NCBI RefSeq assembly: GCF_007859315.1
Contig: NZ_VOHA01000014.1
Coordinates: 124,001 to 188,000 of the forward strand
Direction of reading: 5' to 3'
Origin: Reyranella sp. CPCC 100927
Lineage (GTDB): Bacteria; Pseudomonadota; Alphaproteobacteria; Reyranellales; Reyranellaceae
DNA length: 64,000 nt
Each line of letters begins with the position of its first letter. Positions within the stretch are counted from its first letter, which is position 1. Below, piece by piece: positions 34,604-42,136 of the stretch. The notes under the pieces are model-generated. The model was not told where the DNA came from. It made no database searches and saw only the letters and a list, made by a program, of their open reading frames with translations. Made by a program: the position numbers and the translations under genes.

Positions 34604-36226
34604 TCAGGAGAGTTCAAAAGCCGTGGTGTTTCGACCGCCGACGACCGTGCCGAGCACCTTCAGCTCAAGCAGGCGATCGGGGTCGCACTGCTTGGGGTCA
34701 GCGCTCAAGATCGTAAAGTCGGCAAACTTGCCGATTTCAATACTGCCGATCCTGTCGTCCATTCTGAGTTGATAGGCGGCGTCGATGGTGAGGGCGCGAA
34801 GGGCTTCATCGATGCCGACGACCTGCTCCTGTCCGATAACGGCGCCCTTCAATGTGCGTCGTGTGGTGGCAACACTGAGGCAGACGAGAGCATCGGGCCA
34901 GGTCATCGGCGAGTCGCAATGGTATGACGTGCGCATACCTTTCCGGGTCGCCGAGCCCGAGGGAACGAACCGGGCCGCCGCTTCCTCTCCCAGCAAGTGG
35001 TCCCGCAACGCTTCGCCCCAGAAGTAGATGTAGGGGAGGAAGAAGCTGCAGACCACGCCGAGGTCGATGGCCCTGTCGATCTGGTCTTCGCGCATGAGGC
35101 CACAATGCTCGATACGAAGCGGGCCGTTCACGGCCGTCTGTTCCCGCAGGACACGTTCGTAAGCATCGAGGACCATGTCGATCGTTCGATCGCCGTGTGC
35201 GTGCACGGACATCTGCCAGCCTTCGCTGACATACTTGGCGACGAGCTCGTACAGTTTTTCTTCGGACAGGTTGGCGTGCCCCGTGCTGTCCGGCGGAAGT
35301 CCCATTCCCTTGAGTGTCATCTCGTTGTTGAGATACGGCTTGCTCGTCCAGACATTGCCGAGCAGAACCGATCCATCGGCATGGAGTTTGGTGCCGATGA
35401 CGCGATAGTCGTCGTCGCCGAAATTGAGCGGTACGGATACCTCTCCGCCTAAGTGCTTCGCTTCATATCCCACGATGCGCAACGGATTGGGACGCGACTT
35501 GATTGCCGCGTACAGCGTTTGAGAGGCACCCGGCTGGACCATGATCTCGGAGGTCGTGGTGTAGCCGGCGGCGACGAACTTGCCGATCCACTCCTCGAAG
35601 GAATTCTTCACCTTCTCCGGGCTGCGCAAACTATAAAAGCGTTCGCCGATCTCCCAAGCGGCGGTCTCGGAGAATTTCCACGGAAGCCCATCGGCGCCGT
35701 CTGCAACTCTTCCTCCCAGCGGTGCCTTGTACGTTCGGTCGATACCGAGTGCGGCGAGCGCCTGCGTGTTGATATAGACGCCATGAAAGTTGGCGGTCTG
35801 GATTGCGACGGGATTGTTCGGCGCGAGGTCGTCGAGGCTCTCGCGGGACGGCTCTTTCATTCCCGTATGGAGCTGTGGATCCAGCCCCATGAACCAGAGA
35901 AATTCCCCAGCGTCGGCCTTGGTTGCGCGCCGTCTGATCTTCTCCAAGACGGCTTGGTAGGTGGGAACGTGGACAGCGCGTACGTCAACGACGGGATCGC
36001 CCCAGGCCACGGCACTCATGAAAGGATGACTGTGGGCTTCGACGAAACCCGGCAAAAGCGTCCTGCCCTGCAGGTTTGTCCGTTCAGCATCCGCGGCGAG
36101 TGCCCGGCTGACCTCATCCAGCGAGCCGAGAGCTTCGATACGCCCATCCCTGATGCCCACGGCGTCGACGTGGGGGCGCTTGGGATCCATGGTCCGGATC
36201 GTGCCGCCGAAAAAAATCCGATCCAT
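34604..36226 (-). CDS. Metal-dependent amidohydrolase (YtcJ-like, amidohydrolase family 3)
   Basis: Predicted 540 residues. N-terminal composite-barrel strand FGGTIRTMD, metal motif GFVEAHSHPF near residue 63, MSVHAHGDRTIDMVLDAYE with the next histidine near residue 330, RIEHCGLM with a further histidine, and SYHCDSPMTWPD near the C-terminus, plus GSIEIGKFADFTIL, are all typical. Members hydrolyse amides or formamides; the substrate is unknown. Hand counts of single 60-base lines here give about 57 percent GC against about 73 percent in hyuA, so recent transfer is likely. It sits between cobW and the dehydrogenase gene. Confidence 0.87.
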   Translation of the reverse strand: MDRIFFGGTIRTMDPKRPHVDAVGIRDGRIEALGSLDEVSRALAADAERTNLQGRTLLPGFVEAHSHPFMSAVAWGDPVVDVRAVHVPTYQAVLEKIRRRATKADAGEFLWFMGLDPQLHTGMKEPSRESLDDLAPNNPVAIQTANFHGVYINTQALAALGIDRTYKAPLGGRVADGADGLPWKFSETAAWEIGERFYSLRSPEKVKNSFEEWIGKFVAAGYTTTSEIMVQPGASQTLYAAIKSRPNPLRIVGYEAKHLGGEVSVPLNFGDDDYRVIGTKLHADGSVLLGNVWTSKPYLNNEMTLKGMGLPPDSTGHANLSEEKLYELVAKYVSEGWQMSVHAHGDRTIDMVLDAYERVLREQTAVNGPLRIEHCGLMREDQIDRAIDLGVVCSFFLPYIYFWGEALRDHLLGEEAAARFVPSGSATRKGMRTSYHCDSPMTWPDALVCLSVATTRRTLKGAVIGQEQVVGIDEALRALTIDAAYQLRMDDRIGSIEIGKFADFTILSADPKQCDPDRLLELKVLGTVVGGRNTTAFELS

Positions 36227-36253
36227 CGTCTACCTCATCTCGATGGCGGTGGA

Positions 36254-37249
36254 TCAGGACACCGCGAGCACGTCTGTCGGCCGTTCGCCGTCGCTCTGCC
36301 CGAAAGGCACAAACCCTGGACAATGCGCCAGTGCAGTGTGCATCGCCGCACGATCAACATCGCCGGCGCGCGCGATAAAAACCAACTCGCTCAACGCGGG
36401 CGGTTGCCGCTGATCGCAGGCGAGATCGGCACGCTTGCCCACGCGCTGATAGACGGCGCGCTCGGCTGAACCGTTTCTCGGCGAACGTATCCGCAGCAGG
36501 CCTTTTGCTCGGAGGATGCCGACGGGCAGCGCCGCGTCGAGGGCCTGAAAATCCTGAAGTTCAATCGTCGTCTCTGACACATACGACCAGGTGTCAAAAA
36601 CGTCATCGTGACGATGGTCGGTCGGATGGCGCACGCTGCTGCGGCGGGCTCCTGCGCGCGGGCCGAGCAACACGGTCGCTGGAAGGGACGCATTGGCAAC
36701 GCGCAGTAGCCTCATGTGAGGCTGTGCACCAAGCAAGACCCGCTCAACGTCGGTTGCTGCTGTATCCGAAGCCATGTCCATCTTGTTCAGAAGAACGAGG
36801 TCGGACATGGCAGCCTGGTCGATGGCCAATTCGGTCGATGGGTAGTCCAAATCCATGAAACCGACGGTATCGACGACGCAAAACACACCATCGACATGGG
36901 CGCATGCAGCCACGCGGGGCGAGTCGAAAGCAGACAGGAAACCGGCAGGGTGCGAAACGCCACTGCATTCGACGACAAGGCGGCTCAAGGCGTCCCCTGA
37001 TTCGCACATGCGGACGATGGCTGCTGCAAAGTCATCCTGGATCGAGCAACAAATGCACCCATTGCTCAGTGCAATCTTCGACTCCGTCCGCGCGTCGATC
37101 AGATCGCTATCGATGTTCAGGGCACCAAAATCGTTGACCAGAATCCCCAAACGCTCGCCAGAAGGGCTGTTGATCAGGCGGTTGATCAGCGTGGTCTTGC
37201 CCGCGCCAAGAAAACCGCAGATGAGCGATGTGGGAAGGCTCGCTGGCAC
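36254..37249 (-). CDS. CobW/COG0523-family GTPase, putative metal chaperone
   Basis: Predicted 331 residues. Walker A is GFLGAGKTTLINRL, the family metal-site CxCC motif is NGCICCSIQDDF, Walker B-like ECSGVSHP follows, and the guanine motif is NKMD. The C-terminal CobW_C domain is shorter in features but present. These GTPases deliver zinc or cobalt to client enzymes. A GTG at 37247-37249 is taken as start; a further 43 codons are open but cross an AT-rich promoter-like stretch. The next gene in the operon, 27 bases away, is a metal-dependent amidohydrolase, a natural client. Confidence 0.85.
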   Translation of the reverse strand: MPASLPTSLICGFLGAGKTTLINRLINSPSGERLGILVNDFGALNIDSDLIDARTESKIALSNGCICCSIQDDFAAAIVRMCESGDALSRLVVECSGVSHPAGFLSAFDSPRVAACAHVDGVFCVVDTVGFMDLDYPSTELAIDQAAMSDLVLLNKMDMASDTAATDVERVLLGAQPHMRLLRVANASLPATVLLGPRAGARRSSVRHPTDHRHDDVFDTWSYVSETTIELQDFQALDAALPVGILRAKGLLRIRSPRNGSAERAVYQRVGKRADLACDQRQPPALSELVFIARAGDVDRAAMHTALAHCPGFVPFGQSDGERPTDVLAVS

Positions 37250-37260
37250 GTTTTCATCCC

Positions 37261-37320
37261 GGAATTTTCTATTTGTGTAATTTTCTGTAATTTCTTCACA
37301 AACAAATGTACTGTCAAGGC
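37261..37320. promoter_or_regulatory. AT-rich divergent promoter between cobW and the XRE-cupin regulator
   Basis: This stretch is unusually AT-rich. On the minus strand TTGACA (37317-37312) is a consensus -35 box for cobW. Two tandem near-identical 10-base words, TGTAATTTTC (37276-37285) and TGTAATTTCT (37286-37295), lie one helical turn apart, with TTTGTG (37272-37277) and CACAAA (37297-37302) as an outer inverted pair. These are good candidates for binding the adjacent regulator. No convincing -10 could be fixed. Confidence 0.45.
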
Positions 37321-37396
37321 ACTTTTCGCCAATGAAGTCTTTTCTGGGCGGTAGCGCGGGTATCGTGATACTGCCCATGAGGACTGCGAACCAGGA

Positions 37397-38032
37397 ATGT
37401 GCCGCTGCATGCCCGTACGTGCGCTGCGAAACGCCAAAGAGTGGTCAGTCAACGCTGCAGGCGAGAACGCCCCTGACCCGGAGGAGGCCATCGGCGGCCA
37501 GATCCGTGAACTGAGGAAACTCAAGCGCCTGACGTTGAACGAGGTCGCGAGCCGGGCCGGGATCTCGGTGAGCTATCTCAGTCAGATCGAACGAAATCGA
37601 TCCAGGCTCCCCATCGGAGTCCTGAAGAGATTGAGCGACGTATTCGGCGTGCACATGAACTGGTTCTTCCAGGCCAATGCGACCAGCACGCCCGAGGAGC
37701 GGGACATCATCGTGCGCAAGGGCAATCGTCGCCAGCTGACGTTCACGGGTCTTGGCATCGTCGAGGAACTTTTGTCGCCGAACCTCAGTGGCCCGCTGGA
37801 GTTGCTGCTCAGCACGATCGCGCCTGGCGCCGACAGTGGTGACTACAGTCACGACGGGGCGGAGGCAGGCATCGTGATCTCGGGGACGCTTGATCTGGTC
37901 GTGGGTGGCCGTTCCTTCCGGTTGGAGGAAGGCGACAGTTTCGCCTTCGACAGCACCAGTGTTCATCGCTGCAGTAATCCCGGAGAGCTGGCGACCAAAG
38001 TGGTCTGGGTCATCACCCCACCGCACTATTGA
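37397..38032 (+). CDS. XRE-family regulator with C-terminal cupin domain
   Basis: Predicted up to 211 residues. The helix-turn-helix is at about 33-87 (IGGQIRELRKLKRLTLNEVASRAGISVSYLSQIERNRSRLPIGVLKRLSDVFG), and the cupin ligand domain at about 130-205 (SHDGAEAGIVISGTLDLVVGGRSFRLEEGDSFAFDSTSVHRCSN). This type commonly senses amines or amino acids and controls adjacent catabolic genes. It is divergent from the cobW-amidohydrolase-dehydrogenase operon and is the likely regulator. The start is uncertain, with ATGs at 37397 and 37409 and no clear ribosome-binding site. Confidence 0.88.
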   Translation: MCRCMPVRALRNAKEWSVNAAGENAPDPEEAIGGQIRELRKLKRLTLNEVASRAGISVSYLSQIERNRSRLPIGVLKRLSDVFGVHMNWFFQANATSTPEERDIIVRKGNRRQLTFTGLGIVEELLSPNLSGPLELLLSTIAPGADSGDYSHDGAEAGIVISGTLDLVVGGRSFRLEEGDSFAFDSTSVHRCSNPGELATKVVWVITPPHY

Positions 38033-38226
38033 GGCGTTGCGCCAGGTGAGCGACGTGCTGCGGCGCCCCTGAGTCGCCGCATGCTTCAGCTTGATCCGCC
38101 GACCCTCCATGGCCGCGACAGCCAAGCTGCACCCTTCGATCAAGCCCGAACCATCGGTCGTCGTCGTCCGCGCTCGTGCGGTCCATATCCAGGGTCGCGA
38201 CGTCGTACCGACACGATGGAGATATT

Positions 38227-39207
38227 ATGCCGAGGTCAACCCATCCTCTCGATCCGCGGGAAGAACAGTTCCGGATCGCGAGCCCTCTGGATGGCTTGCA
38301 ACTGTTCCTGCGCTTCCTGCCGACTGCGCGAGCGCGGGCCGATGCACCGAAGGTCGTGCTCTATGTGCACGGTGCGACTTTTCCGTCGGCGCTCTCCATC
38401 GCGCATCGCTTTGACGGACACGCCTGGCGTGATGATCTGAACGATGCCGGCTTCGATGTCTGGGGCTTCGATTTCCTCGGTTTCGGCAATTCGGATCGAT
38501 ACCCGGAGATGGACGATCCGGCGGACCAGCATGCCGCCGTGGGCGACGCCGAGGCCGCGAGCCGCCAGATCGAGCAAGCCGTGCGCTTCATCTGCGATCG
38601 CCAGCGGGTGGCGCGCGTCAGCATTATCGCGCATTCCTGGGGCACGATCGCGGCGGGCCGGTTTGCCACGCAGTGCCCCGAACTGGTCGATCGCCTGGTC
38701 TTCTTCGGGCCGGTCACCTGGCGGCCACACCAGGCTGATCCGCCGCGCGCCCCTGCCTGGCGCCTCGTATCGATCGAGGATCAATGGAAACGCTTCGTCG
38801 AGGATGTCCCTGGGGGCGAGCCGGCCGTGCTGTCCCGGCGTCACTTCGATGCGTGGGCGCCGCTCTATCTCGACAGCGATCCACATGGCCGCGATCGCAC
38901 ACCGCCCAATGTAAAGATTCCCGGCGGTCCGTCGCAGGATATAGCCAATGCCTGGGCCGGCCATCTTGCCTATGATCCGGCGTTGATCCAGGCGCCGCTG
39001 GCGATCATTCGCGGCGAATGGGACAGTCTGGTGACGGATGCCGATGCGCGGTGGTTGTTCGACGCCCTGACGGCGTCGCCGGTGCGGCGCGATATCAAGA
39101 TCGCGCGGGCCACCCATCTGATGCATCTGGAGGAAAACCGTGTCGCGCTCTATCGCGAAGCGGAGACCTTTCTACGCGGTGACGACCGGCCACGGACGGC
39201 CGCTTGA
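38227..39207 (+). CDS. Alpha/beta hydrolase
   Basis: Predicted 326 residues of the alpha/beta-hydrolase fold. VVLYVHGATFPSAL gives the oxyanion region, the nucleophile elbow is AHSWGTIAAGRFA with its serine, and the catalytic histidine is probably in ATHLMHLEENR near the C-terminus; an acid near LAIIRGEWDSLV fits the third residue. The ATG at 38227 has GGAG upstream and the preceding open frame shows no similarity. It lies 16 bases before the ABM-domain gene, so they form a small operon. Substrate unknown; ester or C-C bond hydrolysis both occur in the family. Confidence 0.85.
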   Translation: MPRSTHPLDPREEQFRIASPLDGLQLFLRFLPTARARADAPKVVLYVHGATFPSALSIAHRFDGHAWRDDLNDAGFDVWGFDFLGFGNSDRYPEMDDPADQHAAVGDAEAASRQIEQAVRFICDRQRVARVSIIAHSWGTIAAGRFATQCPELVDRLVFFGPVTWRPHQADPPRAPAWRLVSIEDQWKRFVEDVPGGEPAVLSRRHFDAWAPLYLDSDPHGRDRTPPNVKIPGGPSQDIANAWAGHLAYDPALIQAPLAIIRGEWDSLVTDADARWLFDALTASPVRRDIKIARATHLMHLEENRVALYREAETFLRGDDRPRTAA

Positions 39208-39223
39208 TACGATGGAGGCACCC

Positions 39224-39889
39224 ATGTTCGCCGTCATCTTTGAGGTTCAGCCCCATAAGGAACGTTGGGACGACTATCTCGATCTCGCCAAGCTCCTGAA
39301 GCCGGAGCTCGAGAAAATCGACGGCTTCATCGACAACGAGCGCTTCGCCAGCCGGCGTACCGAAGGCCGGCTGGTGTCGCTGTCGACCTGGCGTGACGAG
39401 AAGGCGGTCGTCCGCTGGCGCACGCTGGCCATCCATCACGGCGTGCAGGAGAAAGGCCGCTTCGAGGTGTTCGCGGATTATCATCTGCGCGTCGGCGAGA
39501 TCACCGCCGACGACCGGGTCCCGCAGGGCCATCAGCTCGTGCAGCAGCGTCTGGATGAAACCGAGGTCGGTGCGGCCAAGGTCATCACGCTGAGCGAGCT
39601 GTCGCCGCCGACGGACGGGAGCCTCGGTGATGCTGATCAGGCGGTCCAACTGGGCCTGCCGACGCAGGGCGTCGTCGATCGCGAGGTGTTCGAGAGCATC
39701 TATACGCCTGGCAAGATCCTGCTGCTGGTGTCGTGGGCGAATGCCGCGGCGGCCAGCCGATGGACTCCACGCGTGCCGCCGGGCGGTACGCTGCGCCATC
39801 GCCATGTCAGGGTGATCCGCGACTATGGGATGTTCGACCGCCGCGAGGCGCCGCAATACTACCCCGACGCACCACGCCATCAGGACTGA
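39224..39889 (+). CDS. ABM-domain protein (antibiotic biosynthesis monooxygenase fold), two-domain
   Basis: Predicted 221 residues. The N-terminal half (MFAVIFEVQPHKERWDDYLDLAKLLKPELEKIDGFIDNERF then TWRDEKAVVRWRTLAIHHGVQE and YHLRVGEI) is a dimeric ferredoxin-like ABM domain. The C-terminal half repeats the pattern weakly (ESIYTPGKILLLVSW, RHRHVRVIRDYGMFDRREAPQYYP), so it may be a pseudo-dimer in one chain. GGAGG at 39214-39218 fixes the ATG at 39224. Members include cofactor-free monooxygenases, but many are not enzymatic. Operon partner of the alpha/beta hydrolase. Confidence 0.75.
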   Translation: MFAVIFEVQPHKERWDDYLDLAKLLKPELEKIDGFIDNERFASRRTEGRLVSLSTWRDEKAVVRWRTLAIHHGVQEKGRFEVFADYHLRVGEITADDRVPQGHQLVQQRLDETEVGAAKVITLSELSPPTDGSLGDADQAVQLGLPTQGVVDREVFESIYTPGKILLLVSWANAAAASRWTPRVPPGGTLRHRHVRVIRDYGMFDRREAPQYYPDAPRHQD

Positions 39890-39998
39890 TACCGTCGCGG
39901 CGGCGTTTTCTGGCAGCTTTGCAGGCACCGATACCGTTTGCACCGGCTGCCGACCTTGGCCACACTGAACGGCGGTTCACACCAGGGATGGGGCAGGC

Positions 39999-42011
39999 AT
40001 GCGCGTGGGCGTCGAAGTGGGCGGAACCTTCACCGATCTGGTCGCGGTCAGCGGCGGTCGCGTCGTCGTCACCAAAGTGCCCAGCACGCCCCGCAGTCCC
40101 GACATCGGCGCGCTCGACGCGTTGCGGGCCTCCGGCCTCGACCTCAAAAGTATCGCCGACCTCGGCCATGGCTCGACCGTGGCCACCAACGCCGTGCTGG
40201 AGCGCAAGGGCGCCAAGGTGGCGTTCATCACCACGGCGGGCTTTCGCGACCTGCTGTTCCTGCAACGCCACGACCGGCGCAACATCTACGACCTCGCCTA
40301 CCAGAAGCCGTCGCCGCCGCTCTATCGGCGCGATTGCTTCGAGGTGGCCGAGCGCACGCTGGCCGACGGCACGGCAGCGACGGCGCTGGACGATGCGGCC
40401 GTCCGCGCGCAGCTGGTGCCGGCGCTGAAGGCCGGCGGCTATCGCGCGGTCGCCGTCTGCCTGCTCAATGCCTATGCCAACCCGGCGCATGAGCTGCGTG
40501 TCGCCGAGCTGATCCGCGCCGAACTGCCCGACGTGCTGGTGACCTGCTCGCACGAGGTCGTGCGCGAGTTTCGCGAATACGAACGCGCCTCGACCACCCT
40601 GCTGTCGGCCTACGTGCAGCCGGTGATCGACGGCTACCTCGATCGCTTCGCCCGCACCCTGGCCGGGGACGGCTTCGTCGGCCGCTTCACGGTGATGCAG
40701 TCCAATGGCGGGCGCCTGCCGGCGGATGCCATGCGCAAGAGCGCGATCACGGCGCTGTACTCCGGGCCGGCTGCCGGCGTGGTGGGCGCCACGCGCCAGG
40801 TCGAGCGCTCGGGCTTTCGCAACCTCGTCACCTTCGACATGGGCGGCACCAGCACCGACGTGTGCCTGGTCGAGAACGGCCGGCCATCGCTTGCGTCGGA
40901 GACCGAGATCGACGGCCTGCCGATCCGCACGCCGGTGCTCGACATCGTGTCGGTGGGCGCCGGCGGTGGCAGCATCGCCTGGATCGATGACGGCGGCATG
41001 CTGCGGGTCGGCCCGCAGAGCGCCGGCGCCGAGCCCGGACCGGCCTGCTACGGCAAGGGCGGCCGCGAGGCGACCACCACCGACGCCCATGTCGTGATCG
41101 GCACCATCCGGCCGGGCTCGTTCCTGGGTGGGCGCATGATGCTCGACGCCACGGCGGCGCACGGCGTGTTCCAGCCCATCGCCACCAAGTACGACATGAG
41201 CATCGAGCAGGCGGCGTCGAGTGTACTGCGTCTGGCCGACGCCAACATCGTGCGCGCCATCCAGCTCGTGTCGACCGAGCGTGGGCGTGATCCGCGCGAT
41301 TTCGTGCTGGTGCCGTTCGGCGGCGCGGGGCCTTTGCATGCTGCCAAGGTGGCCGAGGATCTCGGCATCACCACCATCGTGGTGCCGCCCAACCCCGGCG
41401 TGATCTCGGCCTACGGCCTGGTGGCGTCCGACTACACCAAGTACGACACCATCACCCGCAAGATGCGCCTGGACGAGGCGGCGGCCGAGGATGTCAGCGA
41501 CCGCTTCTGCGAGATGCGCATCCGGCTCGCGGCCCAGTTCCGCGACATGGGGCTGGCGGGCGATCTCACCTACACGCATACCCTGGAGATGCGGTTCGTC
41601 GGCCAGGCGTTCGAGGTGCCGGTCGAGATCGAGCCGGCGCGCATCAAATCGTTGGACGCTGCCTACCTCGCGGAGCGCTTCGCCGATGCGCATCATCGCG
41701 TCTTCATGCACGGCGCCGGGCTCGACCGGCCGGTCGAGATCGTGGCGCTGCGCGTCGGCGCCACCCTGCCGATCGAATCGCTGCCGACCCTGGAGCGCGA
41801 GCGCCAGCCCGATCGCGCGCCGGAGACGGCACGCATTTTCGAGGGCGAGCGCTGGGTCGACTGCCGGCGCTACGCCGCCGAGGCGATGACCGCCGGCCAG
41901 GCGATCGCCGGACCCGCCGTCGTCGAAGGCTACACCGCCACCACGTACGTTCCATCCGGCTGGTCGGCCACGATCGATGCCGCGGACAACATGGTGGTGA
42001 CGAAGTCATGA
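39999..42011 (+). CDS. Hydantoinase/oxoprolinase family protein, HyuA-type subunit
   Basis: Predicted 670 residues. It begins with the actin-fold ATPase motif MRVGVEVGGTFTDLV, followed by HGSTVATNAVLERKGAKVAFITTAGFRDLL, the second phosphate motif FDMGGTSTDVCLV near residue 283, and DIVSVGAGGGSIAW and PFGGAGPLHA. With the downstream B subunit it should form an ATP-dependent enzyme acting on a cyclic imide or N-methylhydantoin, 5-oxoproline, or a ketone (acetone- or acetophenone-carboxylase-like). The exact substrate cannot be told. A palindromic repeat lies between this gene and its partner. Confidence 0.9.
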   Translation: MRVGVEVGGTFTDLVAVSGGRVVVTKVPSTPRSPDIGALDALRASGLDLKSIADLGHGSTVATNAVLERKGAKVAFITTAGFRDLLFLQRHDRRNIYDLAYQKPSPPLYRRDCFEVAERTLADGTAATALDDAAVRAQLVPALKAGGYRAVAVCLLNAYANPAHELRVAELIRAELPDVLVTCSHEVVREFREYERASTTLLSAYVQPVIDGYLDRFARTLAGDGFVGRFTVMQSNGGRLPADAMRKSAITALYSGPAAGVVGATRQVERSGFRNLVTFDMGGTSTDVCLVENGRPSLASETEIDGLPIRTPVLDIVSVGAGGGSIAWIDDGGMLRVGPQSAGAEPGPACYGKGGREATTTDAHVVIGTIRPGSFLGGRMMLDATAAHGVFQPIATKYDMSIEQAASSVLRLADANIVRAIQLVSTERGRDPRDFVLVPFGGAGPLHAAKVAEDLGITTIVVPPNPGVISAYGLVASDYTKYDTITRKMRLDEAAAEDVSDRFCEMRIRLAAQFRDMGLAGDLTYTHTLEMRFVGQAFEVPVEIEPARIKSLDAAYLAERFADAHHRVFMHGAGLDRPVEIVALRVGATLPIESLPTLERERQPDRAPETARIFEGERWVDCRRYAAEAMTAGQAIAGPAVVEGYTATTYVPSGWSATIDAADNMVVTKS

Positions 42012-42031
42012 TCCCCCGCAACGAACACACT

Positions 42032-42116
42032 GTCATCCCGAGCGCAGCGAGGGATCTTCGGCGAACGGCGCACTGTGCGCCTGCGTCAGAAGATCCCTCG
42101 CTGCGCTCGGGATGAC
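42032..42116. repeat. Palindromic repeat of the CTCGGGATGAC type between hyuA and hyuB
   Basis: GTCATCCCGAGCGCAGCGAG at 42032 and CTCGCTGCGCTCGGGATGAC ending at 42116 form a near-perfect 20-base inverted repeat, with a smaller GGCGCAC-TGTGCGCC hairpin (about 42068-42082) in the loop. It is the second copy of the element at 28945-29023. It interrupts the hyuA-hyuB pair without a strong T-run, so read-through is still expected. Confidence 0.7.
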
Positions 42117-42136
42117 GGTTTGAACGGAGTGCGTCT

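Noticed and set aside
37250-37378. 43-residue N-terminal extension of CobW
   Set aside because: The stretch is AT-rich, contains a consensus -35 box, and the P-loop begins only a few residues after the GTG start as is usual for the family.
39807-41711. Long minus-strand frame opposite hyuA
   Set aside because: The sequence lacks any domain and has the His/Arg/Gly-rich look of antisense high-GC frames; HyuA is unmistakable on the plus strand.
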